Below, piece by piece: positions 6,824-13,943 of a stretch of DNA of 16,739 bases (its first letter is position 1; the number at the start of each line of letters is the position of its first letter). Made by a program: the position numbers and the translations under genes. This stretch comes from Candidatus Caenarcanales bacterium. Lineage in GTDB: Bacteria; Cyanobacteriota; Vampirovibrionia; Caenarcaniphilales; Caenarcanaceae. The notes below the pieces were generated by a model that saw only the letters and a program-made list of their open reading frames with translations, was not told where the DNA came from and did no database searches. The stretch covers positions 1-16,739 of the forward strand of contig CANLFK010000024.1 in assembly GCA_947489925.1 (NCBI GenBank), in the 5' to 3' direction.

Positions 6824-8089
6824 GTGAATATAAAAGCAAAAGCAGGACAAATTTTAAAATACAGATTGCCAAGACATGAACTATGGGCAAAGGGTTCAGG
6901 GGCAGGGCTTACAGTCGCATCAGTAAGTACTCTTATTCTGTGCTCAGGTTCAATTATTCCACCTGTCAGTATTTTTGGAGCCGCTACCGCTATTGAAACA
7001 CTATACAACAGAAATCAAGCCAAAAAAATTCTCAATAATCCTAATAAAACCGTTTTAGAAAAACTACAAATATTGTCTGCCAATACTGCTATTACTTTAA
7101 CTTCTCCTGTATATCATATATCTGCAATTGGGACATATTATTACTCAAAATTGCTTGGTTTAGCTCAAGTTATTTCAGATAGAACTGGTTTAAGCGAACA
7201 AACTTCAAAACTTCTGCCAACTAATATTGTTGCTGTTGCCGTAAACCCATGGAAAGAGGGAATAAGAAAAACGGTTCAAGATAGTTTTGTTCTTCATCCA
7301 CCTCAACTAGAAGCAATATATAAATATTTTCCAACTTTTACCGAGTTTTTTACGGGCATTTCAGAAAAGCAATTTTTGACGCTATATTCGGCTCTTGATC
7401 CAAAAACTTTAGTTAATAGTAATAATACTGGAACACTTAAAGAAGAGCTTTCAAAGGGCATTTCGAAATTTTCTAAAACTATATTAAAAATATTAAACAC
7501 CGAAATTAAAGTTCCAGAAATTAAAAAAACTAATTTAGACATTCAAAAACTGAATCAAACCAAATTATTGTATTTTCTCGTTGATGGTGGACTGACAGGA
7601 GTCGCAACGGTAGCATCTTCTGAATGCAATGTACCGTCCGTCTTGGGTTTAGCATTTAGTACTACCAGGCAGAGAGTAATAAGTCAGTTTGTGGTAGAAC
7701 AACTCAATTCGCCAACTTTAAAACTGGATATGGCAAAAACGGTAACCAATCAAGGAAAATTACTACTTCAATGGCTAATAAGCTCTGGAATAGAAGCTGG
7801 AGTAGGCCGTTTTATTAATGATGAAACTGTTTCTCATGAAGTTGCAGGTAATTTAAAGGCTCTTGTTGGTAATGTCATTAAAGTACCAACAGCACATTGT
7901 CTTTTAACTCCAGTAGCTTCATATCTTGAAAAAACTTTGTATAAAAGAAATTTAAAGCCTTTAATGAAAATACCTAAATGGCTTAGAGATTATTTAATTT
8001 CTCCTAATATTCAAGAAGCTATAAATAAATTAGAGCTAGAACCAAGGTTTAGGTCAGCAGAGATAAATCTTTTAAAATATAGAAAATAA
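6824..8089 (+). CDS. Unrecognised 421-aa protein with Gly/Ala-rich hydrophobic segments
   Basis: I do not recognise this protein. It starts with GTG at 6824 (no Shine-Dalgarno) and has a basic N-terminus (NIKAKAGQILKYRLPRHELW). A Gly/Ala/Ser/Ile-rich segment at about 25-57 could be a membrane hairpin. A second hydrophobic stretch lies at 83-118, a Lys/Asn-rich central region at 195-247, and another Gly/Ala-rich hydrophobic region at 248-280. The C-terminal part is helical and basic (366-421). The Gly-rich segments begin similarly (GAGLTVAS at 26 and DGGLTGVA at 254), hinting at two related halves. No catalytic motif is visible. It stands alone on its strand, flanked by minus-strand genes, with CTTAT repeats upstream and a structured region downstream. 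It is a lineage-specific or transferred gene candidate. Confidence 0.8.
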   Translation: MNIKAKAGQILKYRLPRHELWAKGSGAGLTVASVSTLILCSGSIIPPVSIFGAATAIETLYNRNQAKKILNNPNKTVLEKLQILSANTAITLTSPVYHISAIGTYYYSKLLGLAQVISDRTGLSEQTSKLLPTNIVAVAVNPWKEGIRKTVQDSFVLHPPQLEAIYKYFPTFTEFFTGISEKQFLTLYSALDPKTLVNSNNTGTLKEELSKGISKFSKTILKILNTEIKVPEIKKTNLDIQKLNQTKLLYFLVDGGLTGVATVASSECNVPSVLGLAFSTTRQRVISQFVVEQLNSPTLKLDMAKTVTNQGKLLLQWLISSGIEAGVGRFINDETVSHEVAGNLKALVGNVIKVPTAHCLLTPVASYLEKTLYKRNLKPLMKIPKWLRDYLISPNIQEAINKLELEPRFRSAEINLLKYRK

Positions 8090-8140
8090 GCCTATTAATG
8101 AATTAAGTCATAAATATTATGAGATAAAGAGGCTTTTATT
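8088..8140 (+). terminator. Nested hairpin and T-rich tail after the 421-aa gene
   Basis: AAGCCT (8088-8093, overlapping the stop codon) pairs with AGGCTT (8130-8135). Inside is a perfect hairpin TCATAA-ATA-TTATGA (8108-8122), and the outer arm is followed by TTATTTTT. This resembles an intrinsic terminator with an internal stem. The rest of the gap to 8241 holds a weak TTTCAA/TTGAAA inverted repeat (8148-8169) and nothing else I can identify. Confidence 0.5.
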
Positions 8141-8241
8141 TTTACTATTTCAATTTGGGTTTTTTGAAAAGGAGAACTGCTATAAACTTTAAATTTTTTA
8201 CTTTAACGGTTTATCGAACTCACATTAAATATGGCTTAAAG

Positions 8242-9828
8242 CTAAAAGACTTCTGTTTCTAGTTTTTTTTCGAATTGATTTTCAAAGGATTTTTTTAAAA
8301 TATTAAGTTGAATTAGCTCTGGTTCAGCATTTAAGCGTGGCCAAATTTTTAAAAGAGCTTTACCTTTATTATTAAATTTATTTTCAAATGAAATATCAGA
8401 AATAGCCGAACGACCCGTAATATTTAAAGCTTTGGCTAATTGAATAAGAGAAGCCATTTTTCTTGCTTTGCTTCTTTCGCTGGGTGGTAATAAATCTAAA
8501 TATTTGGACTGACCGCTTAAATTACGAATACTCGATAAACCTATAACAGAAGCAATTATTTGATAATCTGAATAATTAAAACCTTGAACTTCCTGTAATA
8601 TTTCAAAAGCCACTTCTGAACTTAATTTAGCTAAGTAATTATTGAAAAAAGCTGAAATCCAAAGTATTTTTTTGTCTTTCTGACTCCATTTGTGCAGCCA
8701 ATTAAAACCAGACTCAAAAGCTTTATTACACAAATTGGCTAATTGCATTGAATTATTAAACTCAGACGAACTTAGACGAATTAAAACTTCAAATGCACTT
8801 TTTTTCCAATCATTTTTATGTCCACCAAATAATTCTTCTAATTCACCGTTTTCCAGCAAATTATCAATCAGAAAACCTTTTAATTTAGGATCTTTATCGA
8901 GGCAACAAATATTAGTATCCAAAGCTTCTAGCAAATAACTTAATAAAATAAAATGGGCGGAAACATAATCCAAAGATTCACTATTAACCCAATCAACTGA
9001 ATTAATTAAATATTGAAAGTTTGAATCTGTGATTTTATGAGCTAATTGACGAATCCAGTCTGAATTAATCCGCTGAGATTGTTCGTCTCTGGTCAGTCCT
9101 TTGGCTAATAAACGAGAAGTATTTTCATCAAAAGTAATTAATTGCGGCTTGCTCAATAAACGAATTTGCTCAATGAAACAGTATAATTTAGCTTTTATAA
9201 ATAAAGGCAAAGCCGAAAAATTTCCCTGTTTTCTTAAAATATTAATCAAGTCAGCTATTTCTTGAACACCAAATTCAATACGAATAATTTGCTCTTGTTT
9301 AAATAAATCTCCAAAAACAATTAAAATTTCATTTTGTTTAAGATCAATATGAACTAAGCGGGAATTATTTCGATAATTAGATAAGTTTAATTTCGCTCCC
9401 ATAAATGATTGTCTGGCACATTCAAGCGAATTAATAAATTGAATTTGTAAGCCTAATTGAGCCTTTAACTGAGCCAGTATTTGTGATATTCCTTCAATTA
9501 ATTGAATTTCTTGCGGAGCTAAAATAATAATTGTATTTTCCTGATTAGCAGACGAAAGTATTGAATTTTGCTTTTCAAAGTCTTTAACCCATTCTCTAAT
9601 TTTATAAATAATTTCAAGTTGATCTCGTTTCGAAATTGGCTTATCGGGACAAGCAAATAAATTATCAGTCGAATATAAATCAATCCATTCTTCTGCTTCA
9701 AAGCTAAAAATATTTTCTGGAGACTCATTAATAGCCGAATTAAATTGAATTAAAGCTTTACGCAAATAATTGGGGGCTAAATAAATTAAAAGCCATTTTC
9801 TTTCTTTTTGAATAATTTGTTCGGGCAT
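8242..9828 (-). CDS. Ppx/GppA-like protein with lost active-site motifs (probable pseudoenzyme)
   Basis: This 528-aa protein follows, from end to end, the pattern of cyanobacterial-type exopolyphosphatase/guanosine pentaphosphate phosphohydrolase: two actin-like ATPase lobes followed by an HD-like helical domain. Supporting segments are LGLQIQFINSLECARQSFMG (124-143, the SGxEEAR region), RLVHIDLKQNEILIVFGD (157-174), RIEFGVQEIADL (183-194), GFNYSDYQIIAS (416-427), PPSERSKARKMASLIQLAKALN (448-469) and FENQFEKKLE (515-524). The functional motifs are gone: the first phosphate loop DxGxNS reads YLAPNY (16-21), the second DIGGGS reads DLKQNE, and the HD-domain LHD/N and HHKH histidines are replaced by FNN (395-397) and SSEV. 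It is therefore probably not a phosphatase. It lies 25 bases downstream of nuoD on the same strand and is probably cotranscribed with it. Confidence 0.72.
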   Translation of the reverse strand: MPEQIIQKERKWLLIYLAPNYLRKALIQFNSAINESPENIFSFEAEEWIDLYSTDNLFACPDKPISKRDQLEIIYKIREWVKDFEKQNSILSSANQENTIIILAPQEIQLIEGISQILAQLKAQLGLQIQFINSLECARQSFMGAKLNLSNYRNNSRLVHIDLKQNEILIVFGDLFKQEQIIRIEFGVQEIADLINILRKQGNFSALPLFIKAKLYCFIEQIRLLSKPQLITFDENTSRLLAKGLTRDEQSQRINSDWIRQLAHKITDSNFQYLINSVDWVNSESLDYVSAHFILLSYLLEALDTNICCLDKDPKLKGFLIDNLLENGELEELFGGHKNDWKKSAFEVLIRLSSSEFNNSMQLANLCNKAFESGFNWLHKWSQKDKKILWISAFFNNYLAKLSSEVAFEILQEVQGFNYSDYQIIASVIGLSSIRNLSGQSKYLDLLPPSERSKARKMASLIQLAKALNITGRSAISDISFENKFNNKGKALLKIWPRLNAEPELIQLNILKKSFENQFEKKLETEVF

Positions 9829-9853
9829 TATTTAATACAATTTTACTTTTTAT

Positions 9854-11008
9854 TTACCTATCTACATCGGGCATAATAAAATCTAAGCTAGCAATACAAG
9901 CCATAATATCAGAAATTCTTAAGTTTTTTTTCTCATTAAAATTATTATTGCTTCCGCCTTGTGTTAATAAATAAGACAAAACTGAAACAGCATTAAAAGA
10001 AGGAGAATGCCAACGCACTCGATAGGGTGAAGAACTTCCATCACTAGTTACAAAAACGCCTAAATGTCCTCTGGGTGATTCAACTGCTCCATATGTTTCT
10101 CCTTTCGGTGGCTTTAAACCGGGTAAGATTTTTTTTGCCATAATTTGTCCTTCTGGTAAACCATCAATGGCTTGGACAATAATTTTAGCGGATTCATACA
10201 TTTCTTGAACTCGAAGCATATAGCGAGCATAACAATCACCATCATTTGAAATTGGCACTTTAAAATCAAATTTAGAAAAAGCTGAATAATCTTGTTTTTT
10301 TCTTAAGTCTAAATCGATGCCGCTGGCACGCAAAGAAGGTCCAGTAATATTATAATCAAGTGCCACTTTGGCTGGCAAATAAGCGATTCCCTTCATGCGG
10401 CTCATGAAAATTGGGTTTTCGGTTGCAATGGCTTCATATTCACGCAATCTATTTAAAAATTCAATACTAATAAATTCTTTGATATTTTTCAGCCATTCAG
10501 CATTTACATCTTTTTTGACACCACCAATACGAATAAAATTGAACATCATTCTTTGTCCAGAAATTTCTTCTAAAAAGCTTAAAATACGGTCTCTTTCACG
10601 GAATGGGTAAAAAGGAAAACCCATAATTGCACCCATATCAATTAAACAAGTGCCAAGCCATAATAAATGCGAAGTTATACGATTTAACTCAGAACAAATA
10701 ACTCTTATATATTTGGCTCTGTCGGGTATTTCAAGACCTAATAATTTTTCAATTGCAATAGAAAAAGCCTCATTATTATGCATTCCAGCTAAATAATCAA
10801 CACGGTCAATATCAACTTGATAATTAAAATAATTTCTTTGTTCGCCTAATTTCTCGATGCCACGGTGCAAATAACCAATAATAGGTTCAGCTGAAATAAC
10901 TGATTCTCCGTCTAATTTTAATTTTAATCTTAAAACTCCATGGGTTGCGGGGTGATGAGGTCCCATATTTATAAGCATTTCATCGTTTTTGAGTATTGTA
11001 TTTTGCAT
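9854..11008 (-). CDS. nuoD: NADH-quinone oxidoreductase subunit D (49-kDa subunit)
   Basis: This is a core subunit of respiratory complex I, located in the peripheral arm next to the quinone cavity at the inner face of the membrane. From the ATG at 11008 it has 384 aa, close to NuoD/NdhH length; a TTG at 11038 would add ten residues without homology. Motifs are NMGPHHPATHGVLRL (quinone-site loop), EPIIGYLHRGIEKL, RVDYLAGM, ELNRITSHLLWLG, FRERDRIL, NFIRIGGV, GPSLRASG, VESPRGHLGVF, PYRVRWHSPSF and the C-terminal SLDFIMPDVDR. The cavity residues of the first loop are intact. No other complex I gene is in the window, as with ndhH in cyanobacteria, where it is also unlinked from ndhCKJ. A Ppx-like gene follows. 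A divergent promoter lies upstream. Confidence 0.96.
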   Translation of the reverse strand: MQNTILKNDEMLINMGPHHPATHGVLRLKLKLDGESVISAEPIIGYLHRGIEKLGEQRNYFNYQVDIDRVDYLAGMHNNEAFSIAIEKLLGLEIPDRAKYIRVICSELNRITSHLLWLGTCLIDMGAIMGFPFYPFRERDRILSFLEEISGQRMMFNFIRIGGVKKDVNAEWLKNIKEFISIEFLNRLREYEAIATENPIFMSRMKGIAYLPAKVALDYNITGPSLRASGIDLDLRKKQDYSAFSKFDFKVPISNDGDCYARYMLRVQEMYESAKIIVQAIDGLPEGQIMAKKILPGLKPPKGETYGAVESPRGHLGVFVTSDGSSSPYRVRWHSPSFNAVSVLSYLLTQGGSNNNFNEKKNLRISDIMACIASLDFIMPDVDR

Positions 11009-11080
11009 ATCTGTATAAATATTTATAAGTTTAGACAATAAAGTTTGTGTATTTAAAGCTATAATTTTTACTTATGAAAG

Positions 11081-11109
11081 ATTTTAAACTAGTTTTTTAA
11101 TTCTTTGAA
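11081..11109 (-). promoter_or_regulatory. Candidate sigma70-type promoter for nuoD
   Basis: On the minus strand TTCAAA (11109-11104, 4/6 match to the -35 consensus) and TAAAAT (11086-11081, 5/6 match to the -10) are separated by 17 bases. Transcription would start near 11074, about 66 bases before the nuoD ATG. Confidence 0.4.
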
Positions 11110-11133
11110 CTATAAACTTAGTAAACTTATATT
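11105..11133 (+). promoter_or_regulatory. Candidate sigma70-type promoter for the AAA-carA operon
   Basis: TTGAAC (11105-11110, 4/6) and TATATT (11128-11133, 5/6) are separated by 17 bases. Transcription would start near 11140, about 17 bases before the ATG. Its -35 box overlaps that of the leftward nuoD promoter. Confidence 0.4.
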
Positions 11134-11156
11134 CGGTGGTCTAAAAATTATATTTT

Positions 11157-12827
11157 ATGAATCCCAAAGAATTAATCCGTATACTCGAAAATAAATTGCA
11201 AGAATCTCCTTTGGATGAAGAAGCTAAAGAACAATTGGCTTTTCTATTAATTTCTCAAGGTAATTTAAGCCGTGCCGAAATTCTTTTAAGTGAAATTATA
11301 AGCTCTCATCCAGAATCTTCTAGTGCTTTATGGGGTTTAGCAAAAATAAATTGGCAAAAAAATCATTATGATAAAGCTCATTCTTATCTTTCTTCTTTAG
11401 CGTCTCACAAAAGTAATAAATTAAATAAAGAGCAAGCTTTAATTTATGCCAAGGTCTTAGCCAAAAAACATGATTTTTCCGAAGCTTCAAAGTGGCTTGA
11501 TATTGCAATTGGTCAAGATTCTTCGCTTTTGCAGTCAGAAATATCTTTTCTAAAATTTATTAATCATCATTTAAGTCTGCTTCAAGAAAACAAGAAAAAT
11601 AATGATAATTCTAGCTCAGATAATCCATTAGCTTTAGGTTTTGGCTTTCCTTTTCCTTTCCCGTTCCCACCAATAGCCTTGGCAAATAAACATACTCAAT
11701 ATGTTGTCTTTGAAATATCTCATTATGAGCAAAAAGAGCCAATTTCAGCTGATAATAATTCTGATTTTGGCTTTAATGGAGAAAGTTCAAATAGTACTCA
11801 AAACACAGACGAAGATACAGACAAAGAGGTTTTTTCAAACTCATCTCGTAAAATTGTTACTTTTGACCAAGTTGGCGGATTAAGAAAAGTTAAACAGGCT
11901 TTAATTCAGGAATTAATTTTACCTCTCAAAAATCCACAACTTTGTAGTTTATATTCCAAATCTACTAATCCAAAAATTTTATTATATGGACCATCAGGCT
12001 GCGGAAAGTCATTTATTTCACGAGCTTTATCGCATGAAGCTGAAATCAATTTTTTATTAGTTAAATCTTCTGACTTTTGTGATTTAGACTTTGAAGAAGC
12101 CGAAGCAAGACTTGCTAATATTATTCAGGTTGCAAGGGAAAGTAAACCAGCTATTATTTATTTAGATGAAATTCTTTGGTTAGCTCATCAAAACCCAGCA
12201 CCCGAAAATTTAAATCAATCATATTTTTTCCGCAGTAATTTACTAAATACTTTAATTAATAATTTAAGCCCTGACTATCCAATGAATGATCAAATTGGTC
12301 TATTGGTTAATACAAGCAAACCTTGGCATCTTGATGCAGAATTTTTAGCTTCTAATAAAATTAATAAACATATTTTTGTTGGACCTCCGTCAAATCAGGA
12401 TAAAGCTGAAATTTTGAATATAATTCTAGAGCAAAAAGAAACGCCAGTTCTTAATCCAGAAAAAATAGATGTCAATAAAGTCATTAATAGCCTCAAAAAA
12501 TTGAATTCAGCGGGAGATTTGCATGAATTAGTTGAATCAGCTTTATCTGATTTATTAATTGAGACTGTTGTTAATTTACAAAATGGACAAAAAGAAAAAA
12601 AATTATATTTAACTACCGAAAGACTCATCAAGACTGGTAAACGCTTAAAGCAAATTCCTTTATTAGAAAATTGGTTAAATGAAGCAAAAAAACATTTAAA
12701 ATTTAAAGATTCTTTATTAAAGCCTTTGTGGGAGCAAGTAGATGAATATTTGGAAGCTCAAGGAGAAGGTTTCAAATTCAATTTCACGACCAGAACAATC
12801 AAAAACAAGTTAATTTCGCCCAAATAA
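11157..12827 (+). CDS. TPR-AAA ATPase fusion with altered arginine fingers
   Basis: This 556-aa protein has three parts. Residues about 1-120 are tetratricopeptide-like helices (EQLAFLLISQGNLSRAEILL, SSALWGLAKINWQKNHYDKA, ALIYAKVLAKKHDFSEASKW). Residues about 140-238 form a low-complexity linker containing GFGFPFPFPFPP (161-172) and a Ser/Asn/Asp-rich acidic stretch. Residues about 239-556 are one classic AAA module (Cdc48/FtsH type) opening with VTFDQVGGLRKVKQAL, with Walker A GPSGCGKS (278-285), Walker B IIYLDE (D337, E338) and sensor-1 N385. The second-region-of-homology signature RxGRFDR is changed to ASNKINK (398-404), so both usual arginine fingers are missing. It ends with a helical lid. 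Nucleotide binding is likely; ordinary hexameric hydrolysis is doubtful. The carA start lies 3 bases beyond the stop. The substrate is unknown. Confidence 0.88.
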   Translation: MNPKELIRILENKLQESPLDEEAKEQLAFLLISQGNLSRAEILLSEIISSHPESSSALWGLAKINWQKNHYDKAHSYLSSLASHKSNKLNKEQALIYAKVLAKKHDFSEASKWLDIAIGQDSSLLQSEISFLKFINHHLSLLQENKKNNDNSSSDNPLALGFGFPFPFPFPPIALANKHTQYVVFEISHYEQKEPISADNNSDFGFNGESSNSTQNTDEDTDKEVFSNSSRKIVTFDQVGGLRKVKQALIQELILPLKNPQLCSLYSKSTNPKILLYGPSGCGKSFISRALSHEAEINFLLVKSSDFCDLDFEEAEARLANIIQVARESKPAIIYLDEILWLAHQNPAPENLNQSYFFRSNLLNTLINNLSPDYPMNDQIGLLVNTSKPWHLDAEFLASNKINKHIFVGPPSNQDKAEILNIILEQKETPVLNPEKIDVNKVINSLKKLNSAGDLHELVESALSDLLIETVVNLQNGQKEKKLYLTTERLIKTGKRLKQIPLLENWLNEAKKHLKFKDSLLKPLWEQVDEYLEAQGEGFKFNFTTRTIKNKLISPK

Positions 12828-12830
12828 ATT

Positions 12831-13943
12831 ATGAATAAAAAAGCAATCTTAATATTAGAAGATCAAAGTTATTATACTGGTTATGCTTTGGGAGAGCTTA
12901 ATAAAAAGTCTTTTGGTGAAATTGTTTTTAATACTGGCTTAACGGGTTATCAAGAAATTTTGACTGATCCTAGTTATGCGGGTCAGATGGTTACTTTAAC
13001 TTATCCAGAAATTGGTAATTATGGTATTAATGAATCAGAAGATAATCAATCTCGCCAGATTTTTGCGGCTGGCTTAATTATTAAAAATTTTAGTCCAATT
13101 AATTCTTCTTGGAGAGGTGAGGAAGCAAATTTAAATGACTTTTTGCTGAAATATAATTGTAATGGTTTATATGGTGTTGATACTAGGCAAATTACCCGTA
13201 AAATCCGTTCTCAGGGGGCAATGAAGGCTTTAATTAGTACTGAAGAAAATTGCTGGCAAAATGATTATTTAGTAAAGGTAAGCCAAGAATTAGCCGAATT
13301 TCCTTCAATTGGTGAAAAAGATTTAGCTTCAGTTGTTACCTGCCCAGAGCCATATTTCCTTAATCATCAAGGCACAGAAAGCAAGGGTTTAATTGTTGTT
13401 TTAGATTTTGGCTTAAAAATAAATATGTTAAACTTGCTGACACAAAGAGGTTATGATTTATGGGTTTTACCAGCTAATGCAAGTTTTGAGCAGATTAAAA
13501 ATTTAAAACCGAATGGTATATTTTTATCGAATGGTCCTGGAGACCCAGCCGCTTGCTTAAAAGCACAAGAAACTGTCAAAAAACTGATTGATTCTGGTTT
13601 AGCACCCATATTTGGTGTTTGTTTGGGGCATCAAATTTTGGCTTTGGCTTCAGGGGCAAAAACTTTCAAATTAAAATTTGGACATCGTGGTAGTAATCAT
13701 CCAGTTAAAGATTTAAATAATAATAAAGTTTATATTACTAGCCAGAATCATGGTTATGCTGTTCTAGAAAGTAGCTTGAACATGGACGAATTAAGAATTA
13801 CGCATAAATCCTTGAATGATGAAACAATTGAAGGTTTTGAGTATAAAAATAAGCCAATATTTAGTGTACAGTTTCACCCAGAAGCTTGCCCAGGCCCAGA
13901 AGAAACTAGCTATTTATTTGATAAATTTGCTTCTTTAATATAA
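12831..13943 (+). CDS. carA: Carbamoyl-phosphate synthase small subunit (glutaminase)
   Basis: This glutamine amidotransferase subunit supplies ammonia to CarB for carbamoyl phosphate, the precursor of pyrimidines and arginine. Length (370 aa) is normal. The N-terminal CPSase-small domain shows LEDQSYYTGYALG, GEIVFNTGLTGYQEILTDPSY, YPEIGNYG and GVDTRQITRKIRSQGAMKA. The C-terminal class I glutaminase has GIFLSNGPGDP, the nucleophile C264 in FGVCLGHQIL and the triad partners H349 and E351 in VQFHPEACPGP. All catalytic residues are present. carB is not in the window. It starts 3 bases after the AAA gene stop, so the two are almost certainly cotranscribed, and its 3' end overlaps that of murG (opposite strand) by 9 bases. 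Confidence 0.97.
   Translation: MNKKAILILEDQSYYTGYALGELNKKSFGEIVFNTGLTGYQEILTDPSYAGQMVTLTYPEIGNYGINESEDNQSRQIFAAGLIIKNFSPINSSWRGEEANLNDFLLKYNCNGLYGVDTRQITRKIRSQGAMKALISTEENCWQNDYLVKVSQELAEFPSIGEKDLASVVTCPEPYFLNHQGTESKGLIVVLDFGLKINMLNLLTQRGYDLWVLPANASFEQIKNLKPNGIFLSNGPGDPAACLKAQETVKKLIDSGLAPIFGVCLGHQILALASGAKTFKLKFGHRGSNHPVKDLNNNKVYITSQNHGYAVLESSLNMDELRITHKSLNDETIEGFEYKNKPIFSVQFHPEACPGPEETSYLFDKFASLI

Noticed and set aside
6796..7008. Minus-strand open frame opposite the start of the 421-aa gene
   Set aside because: It is antisense to a much longer frame and shows no domain or start context.
7376..7389. Second copy of TTTTTGACGCTATA resembling the lipoprotein promoter palindrome
   Set aside because: It lies inside the 421-aa coding region and lacks the right-hand GTCAA arm, so it is probably chance in AT-rich DNA.
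8168..8173. AAGGAG as a ribosome-binding site for a small gene in the 8090-8241 gap
   Set aside because: No start codon follows at a suitable distance and no sustained frame is present.
11060..11065. TATAAT in the nuoD-AAA gap as a rightward promoter
   Set aside because: No reasonable -35 is found 16-19 bases upstream; the TTGAAC/TATATT pair closer to the gene fits better.
11701..11883. Plus-strand frame overlapping the AAA linker
   Set aside because: An out-of-frame product of a low-complexity region; the AAA frame continues through it without interruption.
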